A stretch of DNA of 64,000 nt, from NCBI GenBank assembly GCA_030063045.1, contig JAQSEB010000066.1, forward strand, positions 992,001 to 1,056,000, in the 5' to 3' direction. Below, piece by piece: positions 49,164 to 63,300 of the stretch. Every line of letters starts with the position of its first letter. The stretch's first letter is position 1. The position numbers were made by a program, and so were the translations under genes. The notes under the pieces are model-generated. The model saw nothing but the letters and a program-made list of their open reading frames with translations, ran no database searches and was not told where the DNA came from. The DNA comes from Pratylenchus scribneri. Lineage: Eukaryota > Nematoda > Chromadorea > Rhabditida > Pratylenchidae.

Positions 49164-52017
49164 TTTTATATGTGGATTTTGTATTTATTCAAGGACTGGA
49201 TTTTTTGCTAAAATTATTTGGAAAATAATTTTAAAAAATGAATTGGATATTAAAATGAATAATATTTTCCGGTATGCATCCCTAGAGTGGTTTAAAAATC
49301 AATGCCTAAATCAAATATTTTTCGCCTGGATTCATTATGGCCAAATTATATGGCCTGAAATATAATGTTTTAAGGATTTTTAATTTTTTGGCAATTTAAT
49401 AATTCCCCAATTTGAATACGGTGTTTTACAGGAATACAAAGAGAATAAAAAACTCATAAAAAGTGAATTTTGCTACTTTAAGCAAAAAATACTGAATATC
49501 TGATAAGCGCCAGCCGACATTCCTTTGCTATTTTTAATAAATAAAATAAATAAAGTGCACAATCAAAACAAAACAATACAATGCAAAGTGGAATTTGGGG
49601 GAATTAAATTTCATCAAATTATTCTTCCCCAATTGCATCACTTTTAGAGCCTTTTTGTTTTTTTTTGTGACAAAATATTTTATGTCGCGATTTTTGATTT
49701 AAAGAAAAGGAAGGGCAAAGGAGGGAGTGTCCGCCAAATTAATTTGGTTGGGGTCCATTGTTTTCCAAAAGGTTCAAATGAACAAAGTAAAAAGAATAAA
49801 TATTCCAAATGATTGTTTTGCTCAAAATGCAACCAATATTTGGTCATATATCTCAAAAATTTGCCTATCTTTCCCCTCAATTGGGGTATTCTATTTATTT
49901 GGCAAGGCAAAGACCTATAATTAGAATTTAGTTTTGGCTGACACTTGGTTTTTAGTTCTTTGGATTTATTTTTAGGAATATTTCATTCTATTTAGAAATT
50001 TTATTATTTAAATTTTTAAAATTATTTGTATGTATAAATGGGCAAAAATTGAATAAATTCATTGAATAGTGGACTAAATAGTAGCTATTTGGCTAATAAT
50101 CTTCCCAATATTTATAATGGCAATATGAAGAATTAATTAAAAAGGTCTGTTTGCGCCATTGACTTTTGATGAAGTACACAAAAAGGAGAACAATGTACAA
50201 CCAAAAAGGATATCTTAAAATTCGGCGGAATTGCGTCCTCGTGAAATCGGGTGAAATGGGCGCAATATCCGCTTTTTGATGTATTTCCCTGTCTGGGCGG
50301 ATAGATTTGGGAATTTTCCTCCGAAAAATTTGAAAAATATGCAAACGTTTTTAGCGGAAATTGCGCAGTCTCATTTCTGATTCCCGATAATTTTTTTTTT
50401 TACATTTTTTGATAGGTACATTTCGAATGAATTTTTTGATCATTTTGCAAGATAAAAGCAAATTTTTCACGTCAAATTTTCATCCGATTTGTCTCAAATT
50501 TCTGTCCGGCTACATAAAAAATGTCCTCCAATTTTATTTTTTTGATGGTTTGGCATCGCTCAAAATTTGCACAAATTTCTTTGATGAGACAAATCACGCG
50601 ATTCAAATTCAAAAGGGGATAAAGAGGGAAAGTAAAATGTGTACCAGCCGATGAGGCATTCTTCCGTTCCAAATTTAGTGCCAACCACCGACATTCCCCT
50701 CCTCCAAATGATTTTTGTTTACAAAGAATGCGCAAACATTTGTGCCCTTTTAAAATAGGGCACAAAAATGGTGCAACATTTAAAGGGGAAAAGAGGGTAA
50801 ATAAAATAAAGGAAAAATAGCCTGGAGCTATTTTGGAGAAAATGAAATGAAATGCGAATATAAATGGCAAAATTTTCATCCAAACCATTTTATTTTCGTT
50901 GATTGGTCTTAAATTATAGGAAGATCGCCAACATTGTTAGGTTTTTGGCAAGCCTTTTTATGATTAATAATTTGGCCAATTCATTTTATTCAAACATAGA
51001 CAGAAAAAAGGGAGAAGCAAAGAAGAAGGAGAAGAGAAGGGGATCTAAATTTATGAAAGGAGAATAATAGCTCTGATAAAAATATGAATAAAATATTTGA
51101 ATAGTTGGGAATTAGTACTAATAATGCTTTTTAAAAGATATTCAGGCATTTGTACTTTCCTTTTATCCTCCAAATTCTTAGTAAGAAAATGGAGAAAATA
51201 TGGCACCAAAAGTGCCAATTTTGAGCTGAAAAAAAACAAATAACATCTTTATTTGTCAAGTCATCTGCCCTTTTGGGAAGGCGGCAATCAAATGCCATCA
51301 TAATTTTTGGCTAAAATTGATGGTTAACATTTGGGCAATAATATTTATTTTATTTGTACTAATTTGAATGATTTCATAGAAAAATAGGGGAATTTGTAAA
51401 ATAAAAGTAATTTAATAATTATAATTAAGTGGAATTTCAATGATCAAAAAATGGGAGGTAAAATTTTGCAGAATTTTGGAATAAAATTTATGGGTTAAAT
51501 TTAATGACAAATCTTATTGGATAATGGGTAATGGCCAATTTTATGGCCATAGCATTTTTTAATTATTTGACTGACTGAGGAAATGCCATTTCGGGTATTA
51601 AAGAAATTAATTCAAATAATTCACAACAGAATTTGATCAAATTAATAATATTTAATAAAATTATTATTAAATATTTTTAGATGAAATGATGCCGAAGAAA
51701 TGATTTCAAATTAGCCTCTTTTTTGAAGTGAAATAATGGCACATTAAATAAGCAGCCATTTCTATTGCCGGAAGGCTTATTAGATAGAATTAATGAGAGA
51801 AATGAATGGAATGGCAACAGATTTGGTACATTTATATTGGCATCGAACCAGGGAGAGAAAGTACACTCCGCGCAAAAGGCATTTTAGGTACAATTTTTTT
51901 CTTTTCCCATCTGAATGGAATAATATACCTTTCATTCACAAATATAATTGGATATAATTTTGGGATTTAGGGACAAATTACATATTTCAAACTTTGTTAA
52001 ACCAAAATTGTTTTTAC

Positions 52018-52522
52018 CAGTGTTTTCCTGTTCCAACTTTTTTCAATCTGTTCTGTTCCTGTTCTGTTCTCGGAACATGGAACAGTCTAATTGTTCTGTT
52101 CCTGTTCTCTGTTCCAACTTGGAACAGGAACAGGAATAGGAACAGGAACAGGAACAGAACAGATTTTCTGTTCTTAAACTGTTCCAAAGGACAAAATTAT
52201 TTTCAAAAAATTTTAGAGAAAATTTTAATTTTTTTGTATTTTTTTTCATCAATTCTTAATAAAAACGTCAAAGAGATGTAAACGAAGGCAAGTACCAACT
52301 AAAAAGGAGTATCATTCATACATATCATCAAGCATAAATCTTGCGAAATTTCTTTTTTGACCAAAAATATTCAGCGTAAAACGAACGATTCGGGCTCTTC
52401 TTTGATAAACTGTTCTGTTCCTGTTCTGTTCTAAATCATGGAACAGGAACAGGGACAGGAACAGGAACAGAACAGGAACAGGACAGGAACAGAACAGAAT
52501 CAGAGGAACAGGGAAAACACTG
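52018..52522. mobile_element. hAT-like MITE with 8-base target duplication
   Basis: The element begins CAGTGTTTTCCTGTTCC and ends with its near-perfect reverse complement GGAACAGGGAAAACACTG. It is flanked on both sides by the identical octamer GTTTTTAC (52010-52017 and 52523-52530). An 8-base duplication with termini CAGTG...CACTG is the hAT signature. Inside are short tandem GGAACA/TGTTCC repeats in opposite orientations near both ends (52028-52190, 52408-52522) and no transposase frame, so it is non-autonomous. The perfect duplication suggests a fairly recent insertion. Confidence 0.9.
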
Positions 52523-55500
52523 GTTTTTACTAACAAGAATGCAAATTTCCGCTTGGAAAATTGCCGATTTTACAATATCATTTCACAAACAATTTTGTGA
52601 CATTTTTAGCCATTTGATAGTACAATGCGCGCATGATGATTATTGCCTTTTCAATAATGATATAGGTCTGACCAAATAATGGCGGTCAAAAATTGGTTGA
52701 TATGATCAGAGGCTTTATGTCCTCTATAGGCTATTAATTATATGAAATGCAATATTCGAACACAATTTTGTACCAAAAAATAGAAAAAATTTTTAATTTT
52801 GTGAGAATAACCAATAATTCTGGCTCCAAAAACAAAACTGTTGCAAAATTGCCGCCTTTATGACAAACTCCACATTAGCAGACCTACATTTATTAACCTT
52901 CGTCCGCTTTTGTCATTCATTTTCATTCCAAATTTCAATTCTCCTAATGTACTAATTGGCTATTCATCATTATTAACTATTTTTCGTTCGGTAAATTTTT
53001 GATATTTTCAAATTAAGTTCAAAATTGAGAGGTTTATTAAACAAATTGGCACATTTTAAACCGAATTTCTTTATTCGTTAAATTGAACATTTTTGTTACC
53101 ATTTTTACATTTTTTCCATTTTATCCTTTTTAAGAATATTTAAGTTTGCACGAAAATACCATCGAAAATTGGCAGGTATAATTTTGATATTAAAAATTTT
53201 TGGCACCGAGGATGATATCCACCCACTTAAAAATGAAAATGTCAATTTTATAAAATTATAATTGGATCTATTTTAAGGAAAATTGCCGCTTAATTTGAAT
53301 AACTGTTGATTATTATAGCGAATAAAAAAGTCAACTAATTCATTCTCAATATCATATGGGATTCAGCCAATTTTTGATGTTGCTATTTTTGCTGGGGCCA
53401 AGGAACATCAAACAAGTCTGCCTATATTTGGAATAAAAGATAAAAAAATAAAAATTAAAAAAATCGGAATATCTAATTACAAAAGTTAATTTTTACTGTT
53501 TAATAATGGCGAGATAAATTTAGATTAGAAAAATTTAGACTATTTTGAAAGGAGAAATTCTGCAAAAAATTTAGGAATAAGCGCGGTATTAATATTCGGT
53601 CAAAAAATTGTGCATAAATATGCATTTCGGTAGCAAATTCCGAAAAAAATATGCAATCACGAATATTTTTATTTTGTATCTTTTCAAGCTTTTTATTTTT
53701 ATCACATGAATTTTCTCATTTTATTGCTATTTTCTGCTCAATTTCCGTCGTGCAAAATTGTGTCTTAATTGACGAAATTGTAGGTGATTTTTGAACATTT
53801 GGGACCTTCGTGGAAATATTAAATGGAAGTTATTTTCCAAAATATTTCCAACATTTTATTCAGCCTTAAATTTGGCATAATTTTTCATAAGGAAGCAATT
53901 ATAGGTCACATTAACCCCAATTTAGGATATGTTCATTTTGAATAGGCTATACGAAAATGGCATATTTTTGTTTTTCTGTAAATATCAAATAATATTTTTT
54001 TTCATCCATCAAATGTTTTACCATACAAATTGGATTTCTTTTGTACAATTATTTCCTTAGTGCCTTTATTTCCAAATTATATCTTAATTGGCTTTTGGCC
54101 AAATCCAAATTTATGGCCAAAAGCCAAATGCGACGACAAATTTATTTTTTGATTAATTGCGCGCCATTTTTGTCGGACCTCCATGGGTGGCCCAATTTTT
54201 CCTATTTTTTACATGACATATGATAATAAAACTTTCATACGAAATGAATATGAAATGGACAAAAGTGAGGGAAATGTATAGTGCAAATTATGAAAAATGG
54301 CGCAATTTTTTTGATGTAAATTTGGTAAAAATATTCATTTTGAAAAAAAATGATGCGCCAAATGAACCGCAATGCACATTTGAAATTTGGTAACTGCGGT
54401 GACGCAATTTGCACTTTTAGTTGAATTTTGATGAGCAATTTTAATGCACATTTTTACGTTTGAAATGTTTAAAAGTGCAAATTAAATTATTGAAAATTTC
54501 AATAAACCGAAAGGGATTTGAACGAATTTTAGGAATATTAGAATTTGGCGATGATATTTGAATAATTATTATAAAATTTGATACAAAAGAATTCGTAGAA
54601 ATTTGACGAAAATTAAATGGCTGAATAAAAAATTGTAATGAGCGGCGAAAGGATGGCTTTTCTTATTCTCCGTTTTTACTCATTTGAATTTTGATGAGCC
54701 AGACAGGGAAGGAAAAGCATTTTATAGCCCAAAAAGAAGGAAATAAAATGTATCCCTTATATCCGGAAAAAGGGATATTCTATATACGAAGGACTCGTTT
54801 CGTACATTTACGAAGAATCATTAAACCGGCGGGGCATTAATTGGCATTTTTGCAGTGCTTTCATTAAATTTGAAAATTATCAAAATTTTTGATGGCACCA
54901 ATTTGGCGGAAACTATAATTTATTTAAATTTTGTGAATTTAATATTCTGGGAAATGCGCCATGAAACGCCTACGCTCAAATTGGGTGAAGATGCGCATAA
55001 AGTATTTGAATAAAAAGGTAATTCAATGGTTTAAAATCGAAGAAAATAAAATTTAAAAAATGAAATGAAAAAGTAATTTCAACATGAAAAGTGGAATTTA
55101 TAGAAAAATTAATTTTTTATTAGTACCAATGTCAAAAACAGGTGAAATGAAAATAAAAATTCATATTTTTAAATAGATTTGTGGAAATTGTTTTTTTTTT
55201 TACTGAATTTCATTTAAATAAATTCCCCAAAATTCTGACCAAATGTGAACCGGAAATGTATGAGAGACTTTTTAAAGGGCAAAAAAATATTTGAAATGGT
55301 GTACGTCAAATTGGCCAAAAATGAATTTAAAAAAATGGCAGCTGAAAGAAATTGAATTTTTGGAAGATAAAAAAATGGGCTGGCTTCTTTGAAAGTACAA
55401 ATTCATTGTGTTAATATTTTATAAAAAAATTTTAGGCATTTTTCTACAGCAAAAATTTTTCCGACAGATTAATTTTATTAAAAAGGAATATCTTTCGATA

Positions 55501-55918
55501 TTATTAAAATTACCTAAATGGTAACTATATTTGGCAGGAATTTTATTTGGCGGGGCGGAGAACTTTATTCTTTAGTCCCAACAATTTTTGGGCACCTCTC
55601 GCCAATTGTTTTTTTGTCCTGTGGAAAATGCGGCAGAAAGCAAAGACAAAAAAAGCAAATAAATAGTGGGAAAAAATAATTGTTGACCTTTCCCCAGTCC
55701 ACATAAATGTTAATTCTCTCAATATGGCAACAAATTTTTATTGCTATTATTTCTTTTTTTTATTAATAGTTTTGGCAATGTTTCCAATGTTTCCCATTTT
55801 TGTAATGTCGTGAGAAGGGCGGGAACACTATTTTTGTGGGCGGAGGGAATGATTCTCTGGGAAAAGTCCCTGTCTCCACTGTAGCCACTAGCCATTCCCG
55901 CCTCCGCCTACAGCCTTT

Positions 55919-55926
55919 TATAAATA
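55919..55926 (+). promoter_or_regulatory. Orphan TATA-box-like core promoter
   Basis: TATAAATA follows a GC-rich patch (CCCGCCTCCGCCTACAGCC) that stands out in A/T-rich DNA. About 37 bases downstream is a short frame (ATG 55963 to TGA 56004, MALAPKRVLLEFT). A possible microexon follows near 56039, between TTGTTTAG and GTGAG. No gene is recognised downstream on this strand. Confidence 0.25.
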
Positions 55927-58333
55927 GCCGGCTAGGCAACTACAAAAATCAAATTTTTTCAAATGGCATTGGCACCCAAAAGAGTATTGTTGGAATTCAC
56001 ATGAATTATTAATTTTATATTCATTTTCTTTTGTTTAGGCTGAAAGGTGAGAAAAAGTTGGCACAAAATAAAAAAGGTTAATTAAATCCGTGATTTGGCA
56101 AATGCTCAACAATTTTTGGCATTTTTATTGAAATATAATTATAATGTGATGAATATGTGGACAATTTTATAATTTTATGATAACATTTTTTCCCATTGAA
56201 TATAAAAATGTTAAAGGTTAATTTTTATAGTTTATGAAGAATTGTTTTCCGGCTTTAATTAAAAATACTTTTTTTTGCAGTTTTGGAAAATAAATTTAGA
56301 AAAAATTCAAAAGAAATATTGAAAATATTTTGACTGAGAAAAGGGCATTCGGAAAAATTAGGAAAAACATTTTTAATGTTTTTTAAATGCCAATGGGCCC
56401 TTGGGATTATGTCCTAAAGTTTAATTAATTTGGCCATCAGACAACGAATTGGCGAAGAAGGAAATTGTAAAAAAATGGAAAAAAGAAATGTCTCCGAAAT
56501 GACGACATAAAATTGAACAAATATTTAGAATTTGGATTTTGGTAAAAATGTTTAACCTTTTTGATTAAATATGGATACTTTTATGCCGAAATATTCGGTA
56601 ACATCTGAATAAAAGGAAATTGATATTTTGAAAATTTCCACGAATTGAATCAATTTTGGTTAATTATTAAGTACATAAATAAATTTATTCAAATTTTCAT
56701 TTTAGCATCCGATTAATTTACTGATGAGAGGAGAATATATTGTAAAAAATGAATTTAATAAAAAAATTAATTCTCAAAATAACTATTTTTTGAATATAAT
56801 GAACAAAATTTTTATGCCGATTCGGTAACATCTGGATTAAGAAATTGATGAAAATTTTCGGGAATATAATTTATGGTAAATTATAAAGAAAAATTCAAAA
56901 TTATAGGAATTCGTTGACTCCATTCTCCTTTTACTTTTAAGCTTCCGAATTCCAATTAATTTATGAAGAGAAGAATATATTATATAAAAATTTGCCAATT
57001 CAAAATAAATCCCAAATTAATTATTTTTTGAATAAAATATTTGAGCGATTTTATAAATTTATTATACAGTATTTAAAAACGTAATTTTCTTCGTAAAAAG
57101 TACATAAATTTTATTGGGAAATTCGAAAAAATTTAATTTATTTAAATCAAAGGAGGCCCCTTTTGATGAAGCCAAAAGAATTTTTATGATTCATACAAAT
57201 TTTAATAAGATATTTGCACATTTTTCATTTAAATTGAATGTCACATGTTCAATGGAAATGGAAATGATTAGGATTTTATGCGCAAGTTTTTAATGCCAAA
57301 TTTTTCGAAAATTCATACAAAAATTTTGTATATTTTTTGTGCTATTGTCTCACAATTAAAAATGAGTGGAAAAATGGGAAGGAATTTTGAGAATATTTTT
57401 AATGAAGAATGAAAAATTCAGACAAATGGTTTGCCTTTTTTTCTTTTTGACGCCTTTTAAAATAATTGGCTACATCATTGGTATGAAATTTTTTTTGACG
57501 CATCTCGAAATCCAAAAGAATACATTTTGAAGGAATTTAAAATGATTTTGTACTTTTTTAAAAATTATTCATTAATTGGCTGGCCTACCTAAATTCATTT
57601 CCATTTTGATGTGATTTCCCCTAGTATTGAAAAATTTAATAAATTTTTATTCTTTGATTTTAGGGAGATTATATATTTGAAATTGTAATTTTTATGGCCA
57701 TATAATTTGTGATTTTTTGTGTATCCAATGACTTCTTAATAATTGGTCACTATATTTTTCTTTTTCAAGAATGATACAAAAAATGACTTTTACAAAAAAT
57801 TAATCCTAACGAAAAATGATGTAGTAAATGGCAACATTTATGGAACATTTTAATGAGGTCAATAATTTTTTCATCTAATAAACTTTGCCGGGACAAATCC
57901 ATACAAAAAAATGGCTAAAGATGTACAATAATATGATTTTCCGCATTCAAGCATTAATTCACAATAAATTATACTTGACCAATTATGTATAGGTAGTGAA
58001 TTCAGAAATACTATATTAATTTTATGGCCAGTTGAATAAACAAAAAAATAATATTCAATTTTTTTTATTTATCTAAAAATAAAAGAAATATTAAAAAAGC
58101 AAATAAAGAATAATAAAAATACAAATAAATTTGGGTCACATAAAATCCATGTTAAGTGGAAAAACAAAACAAATTGATCAAATTATAAGTGAATGAATGA
58201 AAATATAAAATTTATATTTCTCTGTATTTTTGACATTCCGGCATCCATAGATTTTCGGCACATTTTGATTTAATAAAAAAATATTGCGTAAATATAAATT
58301 CACTCGGCCAAATAATTATTTCCGTACAAAAAT

Positions 58334-60333
58334 TCATTCGCTTTTGGCCAACTTTTTTGCTTCCTTGTGGCAAACCATCGCATTTTGATGTTTGGCCAAA
58401 TAACTTTTCAGCTTGAAACTTTTTCCACAATTTTGGCAACCAAATGGCTTTTCTGCTAAAATTTTAAGACAATAAAGAATAAATTTGCTCAATTTTTATT
58501 TCATTTACTCACGTCGATGTGTTCGCTCATGGGCCCGACAATTCGATCGATCCGCAAATTTCCTTCCGCATCCGGGCCAATCACATTCAAATGGCTTCTC
58601 ACCGGCTGAAACGTGTGGAAATAATTTGAGAATTTTAATAATAGAATCATTATATAAAAGTTATTAATTTTTAAAAATATTTTCTTAAATATATAAATTC
58701 GCCCACTATGTGTCCGAAGATGCCCATTCAAAAGCCAATGCCGTTCAAATGTTTTTCCACAATGCTAATAATATAAAATAGATTCAAATAATTTTCCAAA
58801 AATTTTTTACTTCACAGATTGCGGGCACCTCATCCTCTTCTTTCTTAATACGACGGACCGGATTCCTCCTTTTTCGAACATTTTTTGGTGTTGACAAATT
58901 TGCAGCCAATTCCGCTTTATTTTCTTTCAATGGAATACGCTGAAATAAATTCATTTTGAATTAAAGTTGGGAATGTAAATTTTACATTTGCAATTGAATT
59001 TGTCTCCAATTTCATTTGATTATTTTGTTGTTGGCCAATTCGATAATTCATCATTTCAAAAGGATTCCAAAATCCAATTGGAGTTCCACCGATTGATGAA
59101 TTATTTCCCCCACTGCTGCCGATGGACAATGATGATGAGGAGCCAACATTGTTTGATGAACCGGGGGTCGACAAATTTGACTTAAAAAAAACAATTTTAC
59201 ACAAAATTTCCATGCCAAATTTAGCAATTTTAAAGCCATAAAATATGGTAAAATTATATTTTGTTGTAAACTCTATGCCCACCGGTATCTAAATGTTGTT
59301 TAAAACTATTTTAGAGGTACCAAAATCTATTCAATTCTACCCCTTCCTCAAATCTTTATCCCACCCTAATAATAAGGCAATCCACCTGTGGTGGGGTCAT
59401 CATGAACATTTGTTGAAGGAATGCGGCCGCCTGTCTTTGATGTGCCATTTTTTGTTGATGAATTAAAGCGGCCAAAAATGGATTCATGGCAATTGGGCCT
59501 GTAGCCGGCGATGGAAAGAATTGAATTGGATGGCCAATTGGCGGGGATGGAAAATGTGGTTGGACGGCATTCAATTGGAAAGGCGAATTGAATGAAGGAA
59601 ATTTTGGTGACAAAAATGGAGTTGGAAATGGTTGAATATTGGGCGGAAATGATTGAATGATGCTGGTGGATGCCGCTCCATTTTGTGGAATCTGTATAGT
59701 CGAGACGGTGCCATTGGATGGAATGGAATTGGCCGGTTGGGCAATTGGTGCTGAAAATAAAGTTGGAAATTAATAGGATAATTTTGATAATTTTAGGAAA
59801 CAGAGTATAAATTAATAAAATGTCTAAATAAATAGGAAAGATATTTGCTTGTCTTCAAATTTTCAAAAATTTATTTGAAACAATAATGTTGGATTTTTAG
59901 TTAATTCGGCTAGAATTCAGGATGATTTTTTAAATTTGTGACCAAAGAAATTAGAATTGACTCATAATCTAGTTCATTCATAGATTCGAGCATTTATTAA
60001 AATAAATAAAGAATTTAAAGATGTCAGAATTTTCGTAGGTAAATTTTGAATCTATTCTAATACACGAATTTTATCTAATTACTTAGAAAAATATTGGCAC
60101 TCACGATTATTTGTTGCCGTCGATTGTTCCACCTTTTGACTTTTAATTTGAATGCCTTCTTCTTCCTCAACCATCATTGTTTTGCGTTTTTGGCCCATTC
60201 CCTTTGTGCCATCATCCACCATTTCACTGTTTCCGTCATTTTTCACCATTTCCTTCGATTGAATATTTTCACGTTGCGAATCGCACAATAAACGTTCCAT
60301 CCGAAAATGTTTCGATTCAGTGGAAGAAGCCAT
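58334..60333 (-). CDS. Snail-family C2H2 zinc finger transcription factor
   Basis: Seven minus-strand exons (60333-60105, 59750-59386, 59180-58986, 58939-58811, 58764-58707, 58605-58513, 58455-58334) join in phase to 396 residues. It has an acidic/basic start (MASSTESKHFRMERLLCD, KRK at ~50), a Pro/Gln/Phe-rich middle, a Ser/Gly/Asn stretch, a basic patch (KNVRKRRNPVRRIKK) and then three C-terminal fingers. Finger 1: C305 C308 H321 H325 (HWLLNGHLRTHTGEKPF). Finger 2: C333 C338 H351 H355 (FADRSNCRAHERTH). Finger 3: C363 C366 H379 C385, a C2HC type. WLLxGHxRTHTGEKPF, FADRSNxRAH and a final C2HC finger are Snail/Slug signatures. Known: Snail proteins bind E-box DNA and mostly repress. Odd: only three fingers, C-x4-C in finger 2 and no N-terminal SNAG motif. 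Which nematode paralog (ces-1, scrt-1, snai-1 type) is not settled. Confidence 0.9.
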
Positions 60334-63300
60334 TTTATTAATGAGTTTGAGAGCAATTTTATGAAGGGTTAGAAAATTTACTTTTGCTGATAATTATTTG
60401 CTGAAATTTGGTTTTGAATTGTTTGCGGCAAAGTATTATTACATACACTTAAGGGTACGGTAATGAAAGAAAAGGGCATAAGGATTAAGTTTGGATTGAG
60501 GATTAAATACTTATAATTTGCAGCGAAAATGGGGGTCCAAGAATTATATTGTCTTTAAAATTAATATTTAAAAAGGTAAATGACAAATTATTTGGAAAAC
60601 TAAATTATATATAAAATGAATGAATAAAAAAGGAAATGGCCAAATTTGTTGAGTGGGTGTTCAATTTGTGTGAATTTTTGTGGATAATTATGTTAATGAA
60701 TTATTAGTGAATAATCATTTTTAGCGTCCAAAATTTATGTGGCTGAAATTTAAAAAAAAATGGGAAATTTGATTTGGCGAACACTATATTTTAATTTGTT
60801 TTTTAATTTCACAGTCGAATGACCAATTTGCATGTTTTTTGGGTCTAAATTTAGAACTTTTTGGAAATTTTTGGTGGTATTCCTGGAAAAAGAAGTGTGG
60901 GGAAATTGTTTTTAATGAAATGAATTTGTGGATGAGGGAGTGGGGAGGGCGGCAAATGAAGAGTGATTTTTTTGGATTTTGCTCACTTTTTAGGACATTT
61001 TTGGGAATGAATGCTGATTGGTTGACACATGTAAAGTGAGAACATGAGAAAGAAGAGAGAAGAATGCACACAAATGTGTCAAAATTATTTACTGAAGAAA
61101 GGAAAAAGGGAATGTCATCCCAATCCCAATCAACTCTTCTTCCAATCTGCCAATCCCTCAATCCAAATCCACTTTGCACACCCAAAATTTCACTTTGTAA
61201 TTTAGATTATAAAATGGGACAAAAAACATGGACATTCGAGGATTGGCATTAGCGACGAATTTTGTTGCCTTAGGTCAAATCAAAATCCATCCCACATTTT
61301 CGCCCTATCAATTCATTGTGCCATGATTTTCGCATTTTGATGTCGATAATTTGTTCGCTCACTTACTGATCAAAAACAATGTCAAATTTGAGAAGATATT
61401 AAAAAGTAGAAAATATAAATAAAAAAGTGAGAAAGTATTGGATTGAATGTGGGGGTGGGCACTTTGGGGAGATAAATGACGAAAAATGAGGATGGCCCTT
61501 TTAATGAATTCAGCAATTTAGCTTTAGTGCCGACCAGCAGAGGATGTTAATGGGATAAAACATATTTTTGATTATGATGAATAAATTTGACAACTGCTTT
61601 CATCTTTCAAGAAAAGCCACAGTGCTTAATTTTTTAATTTAATAAGAAAAACAATTTATATAAGAGCTTTTTTTGCTATGTGAATTTTGGTGTGATGGTA
61701 CATTTTTGGTGTGTAATCTTCTTCCTCACTTCGATTTGTCCAATCCAAATATTTAATATTTTCCCTCTGCTGCTGGCTTCGTAATCCCACAAAAACAAAT
61801 TCCCCCAAATGTCTGCAAATCTTTTGGCGCCCTCAACCCATATTCGCAAGGCATAGGGACACCTCAAACTTGCCAAAGGTCCATCTTCTTCTTCCTCCAA
61901 AAATCCTCCTTCTGGCGATTGAGGAAGTGGTTTGTTTGTATTTATGTTTTTTTTGAGGGCAAATCCCTTCCTCAATTTTTTGTGTTTTTGCTGATAAAAA
62001 TGAAGGGAAACAGCAGCAGGAGGACAGACTAAAGAAAGGAGGAAGTGAAACTTTTACAACCCTCAATATTTGGCTGGGCTTTGAGAATAAAATTTAGTGG
62101 TTGTTGGTCTTCTTTTGCCTATAAGTCCTTTTTAAAAGGAGATGCATCCTCTAATAAACTTTTTATGGCCAAAAATTTGAAATAAATAGAAGTACATTCC
62201 AAAAACCAAAACCTAAATCAATTTTGATTACCGTAATCCCCCCAAAAGTTATAAGGAAAAATGTGGGATATTTAATTGCGGTAGAATCGAAGATTGAGAG
62301 TCCGATGGGAAGCAAAAATATTAAATAAATTTATCTATTTCCTAAACCCGCTGTGTTGGCCAACAAATTAGTTGTCGCATAATAAACGGCGACTGCGGGG
62401 CATTCTCTTTGGCCCATTCGGCGGCACTTTTCCCCATTAACATCTTTTTGGCCGAAAATATCCAACAGAAGAACATTTTTATTGGGACTTCGTCGTCAAA
62501 TTGTCATTTGACATATTCTCCACCACATTTTTTTTTTATCTTTTTACCCACCAAAAAGTGCCATTTCCTCTATTGGTTAAGTTCCCATTTCCCCATAAAA
62601 TGTGTGATTTTTTCAACACTTTTCTCATTCCACCCTCCCTTTGGACTTATGGCCAATAGAACAAATGTTTTGGTTGTGGCCACATTTATGGGGTTATAGG
62701 CAATTTATTTCTTACGGTACCAATTATGAAAGCCCAAGAAAATGATTTTATAACGTGAATAAAATATGTTTAGATGATTTTTTAAGGTGGAAATGTTTAT
62801 GGGATATGGGAAAATAGAAATTACATTCTTTTTTTTTTTGTTTAGCCTTAAAAAAGTTGCAGGACAAATGAAATGGCCATAAATCACTTTCTGGGGGAAT
62901 GCGCTAGATAAACTTTTGGATTGGCTTTCGGGGAGAGACAATGGGGCAAATAAAATAAACCCATTGCCAGTGGCAATTTGAGAATTTGGCCAAATAAATG
63001 AAAAAATGGGACTTGGAAGAAATAAAATTCATCAATTGGATCGAAAAAGAAATGGCCTGATTAATGGGACTAAAAATCTTCAAAATGGCATTAAAATTGG
63101 ACTTGAATGTCAAAAAATATTTATATAAACTCGGCTACATAATTAGTTATTATAATATTGCGTTTGGATTTGGATGAATATAATTGTAATGGATTGGTGG
63201 TGTTGGGGTCAAAGAGGTCAACTATAAATAGAAATATTATGCAATGAATTCGTTTGTTTGTTTTTCAATATGCAATGTAAATGGCAGAAATTGAATAATT

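Larger units (their letters stand above)
49164..58333. other. 9-kb gene-poor region with a hAT-like MITE
   Basis: Mostly A/T-rich with no multi-exon gene seen on either strand. It contains the MITE at 52018-52522 and an isolated promoter-like patch at 55919. As it lies between the peptide gene and the 3' end of the Snail-family gene, it may hold distant regulatory elements, but nothing specific can be shown. Confidence 0.5.

Noticed and set aside
50472..50888. Minus-strand 138-residue frame
   Set aside because: Phe/Leu/Ile-rich translation of A/T-rich DNA, without splice structure or family features.
61676..61975. Minus-strand 99-residue frame with gene-like composition
   Set aside because: No convincing acceptor or donor, no recognised family, and an overlapping frame is also open. 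Left as unproven.
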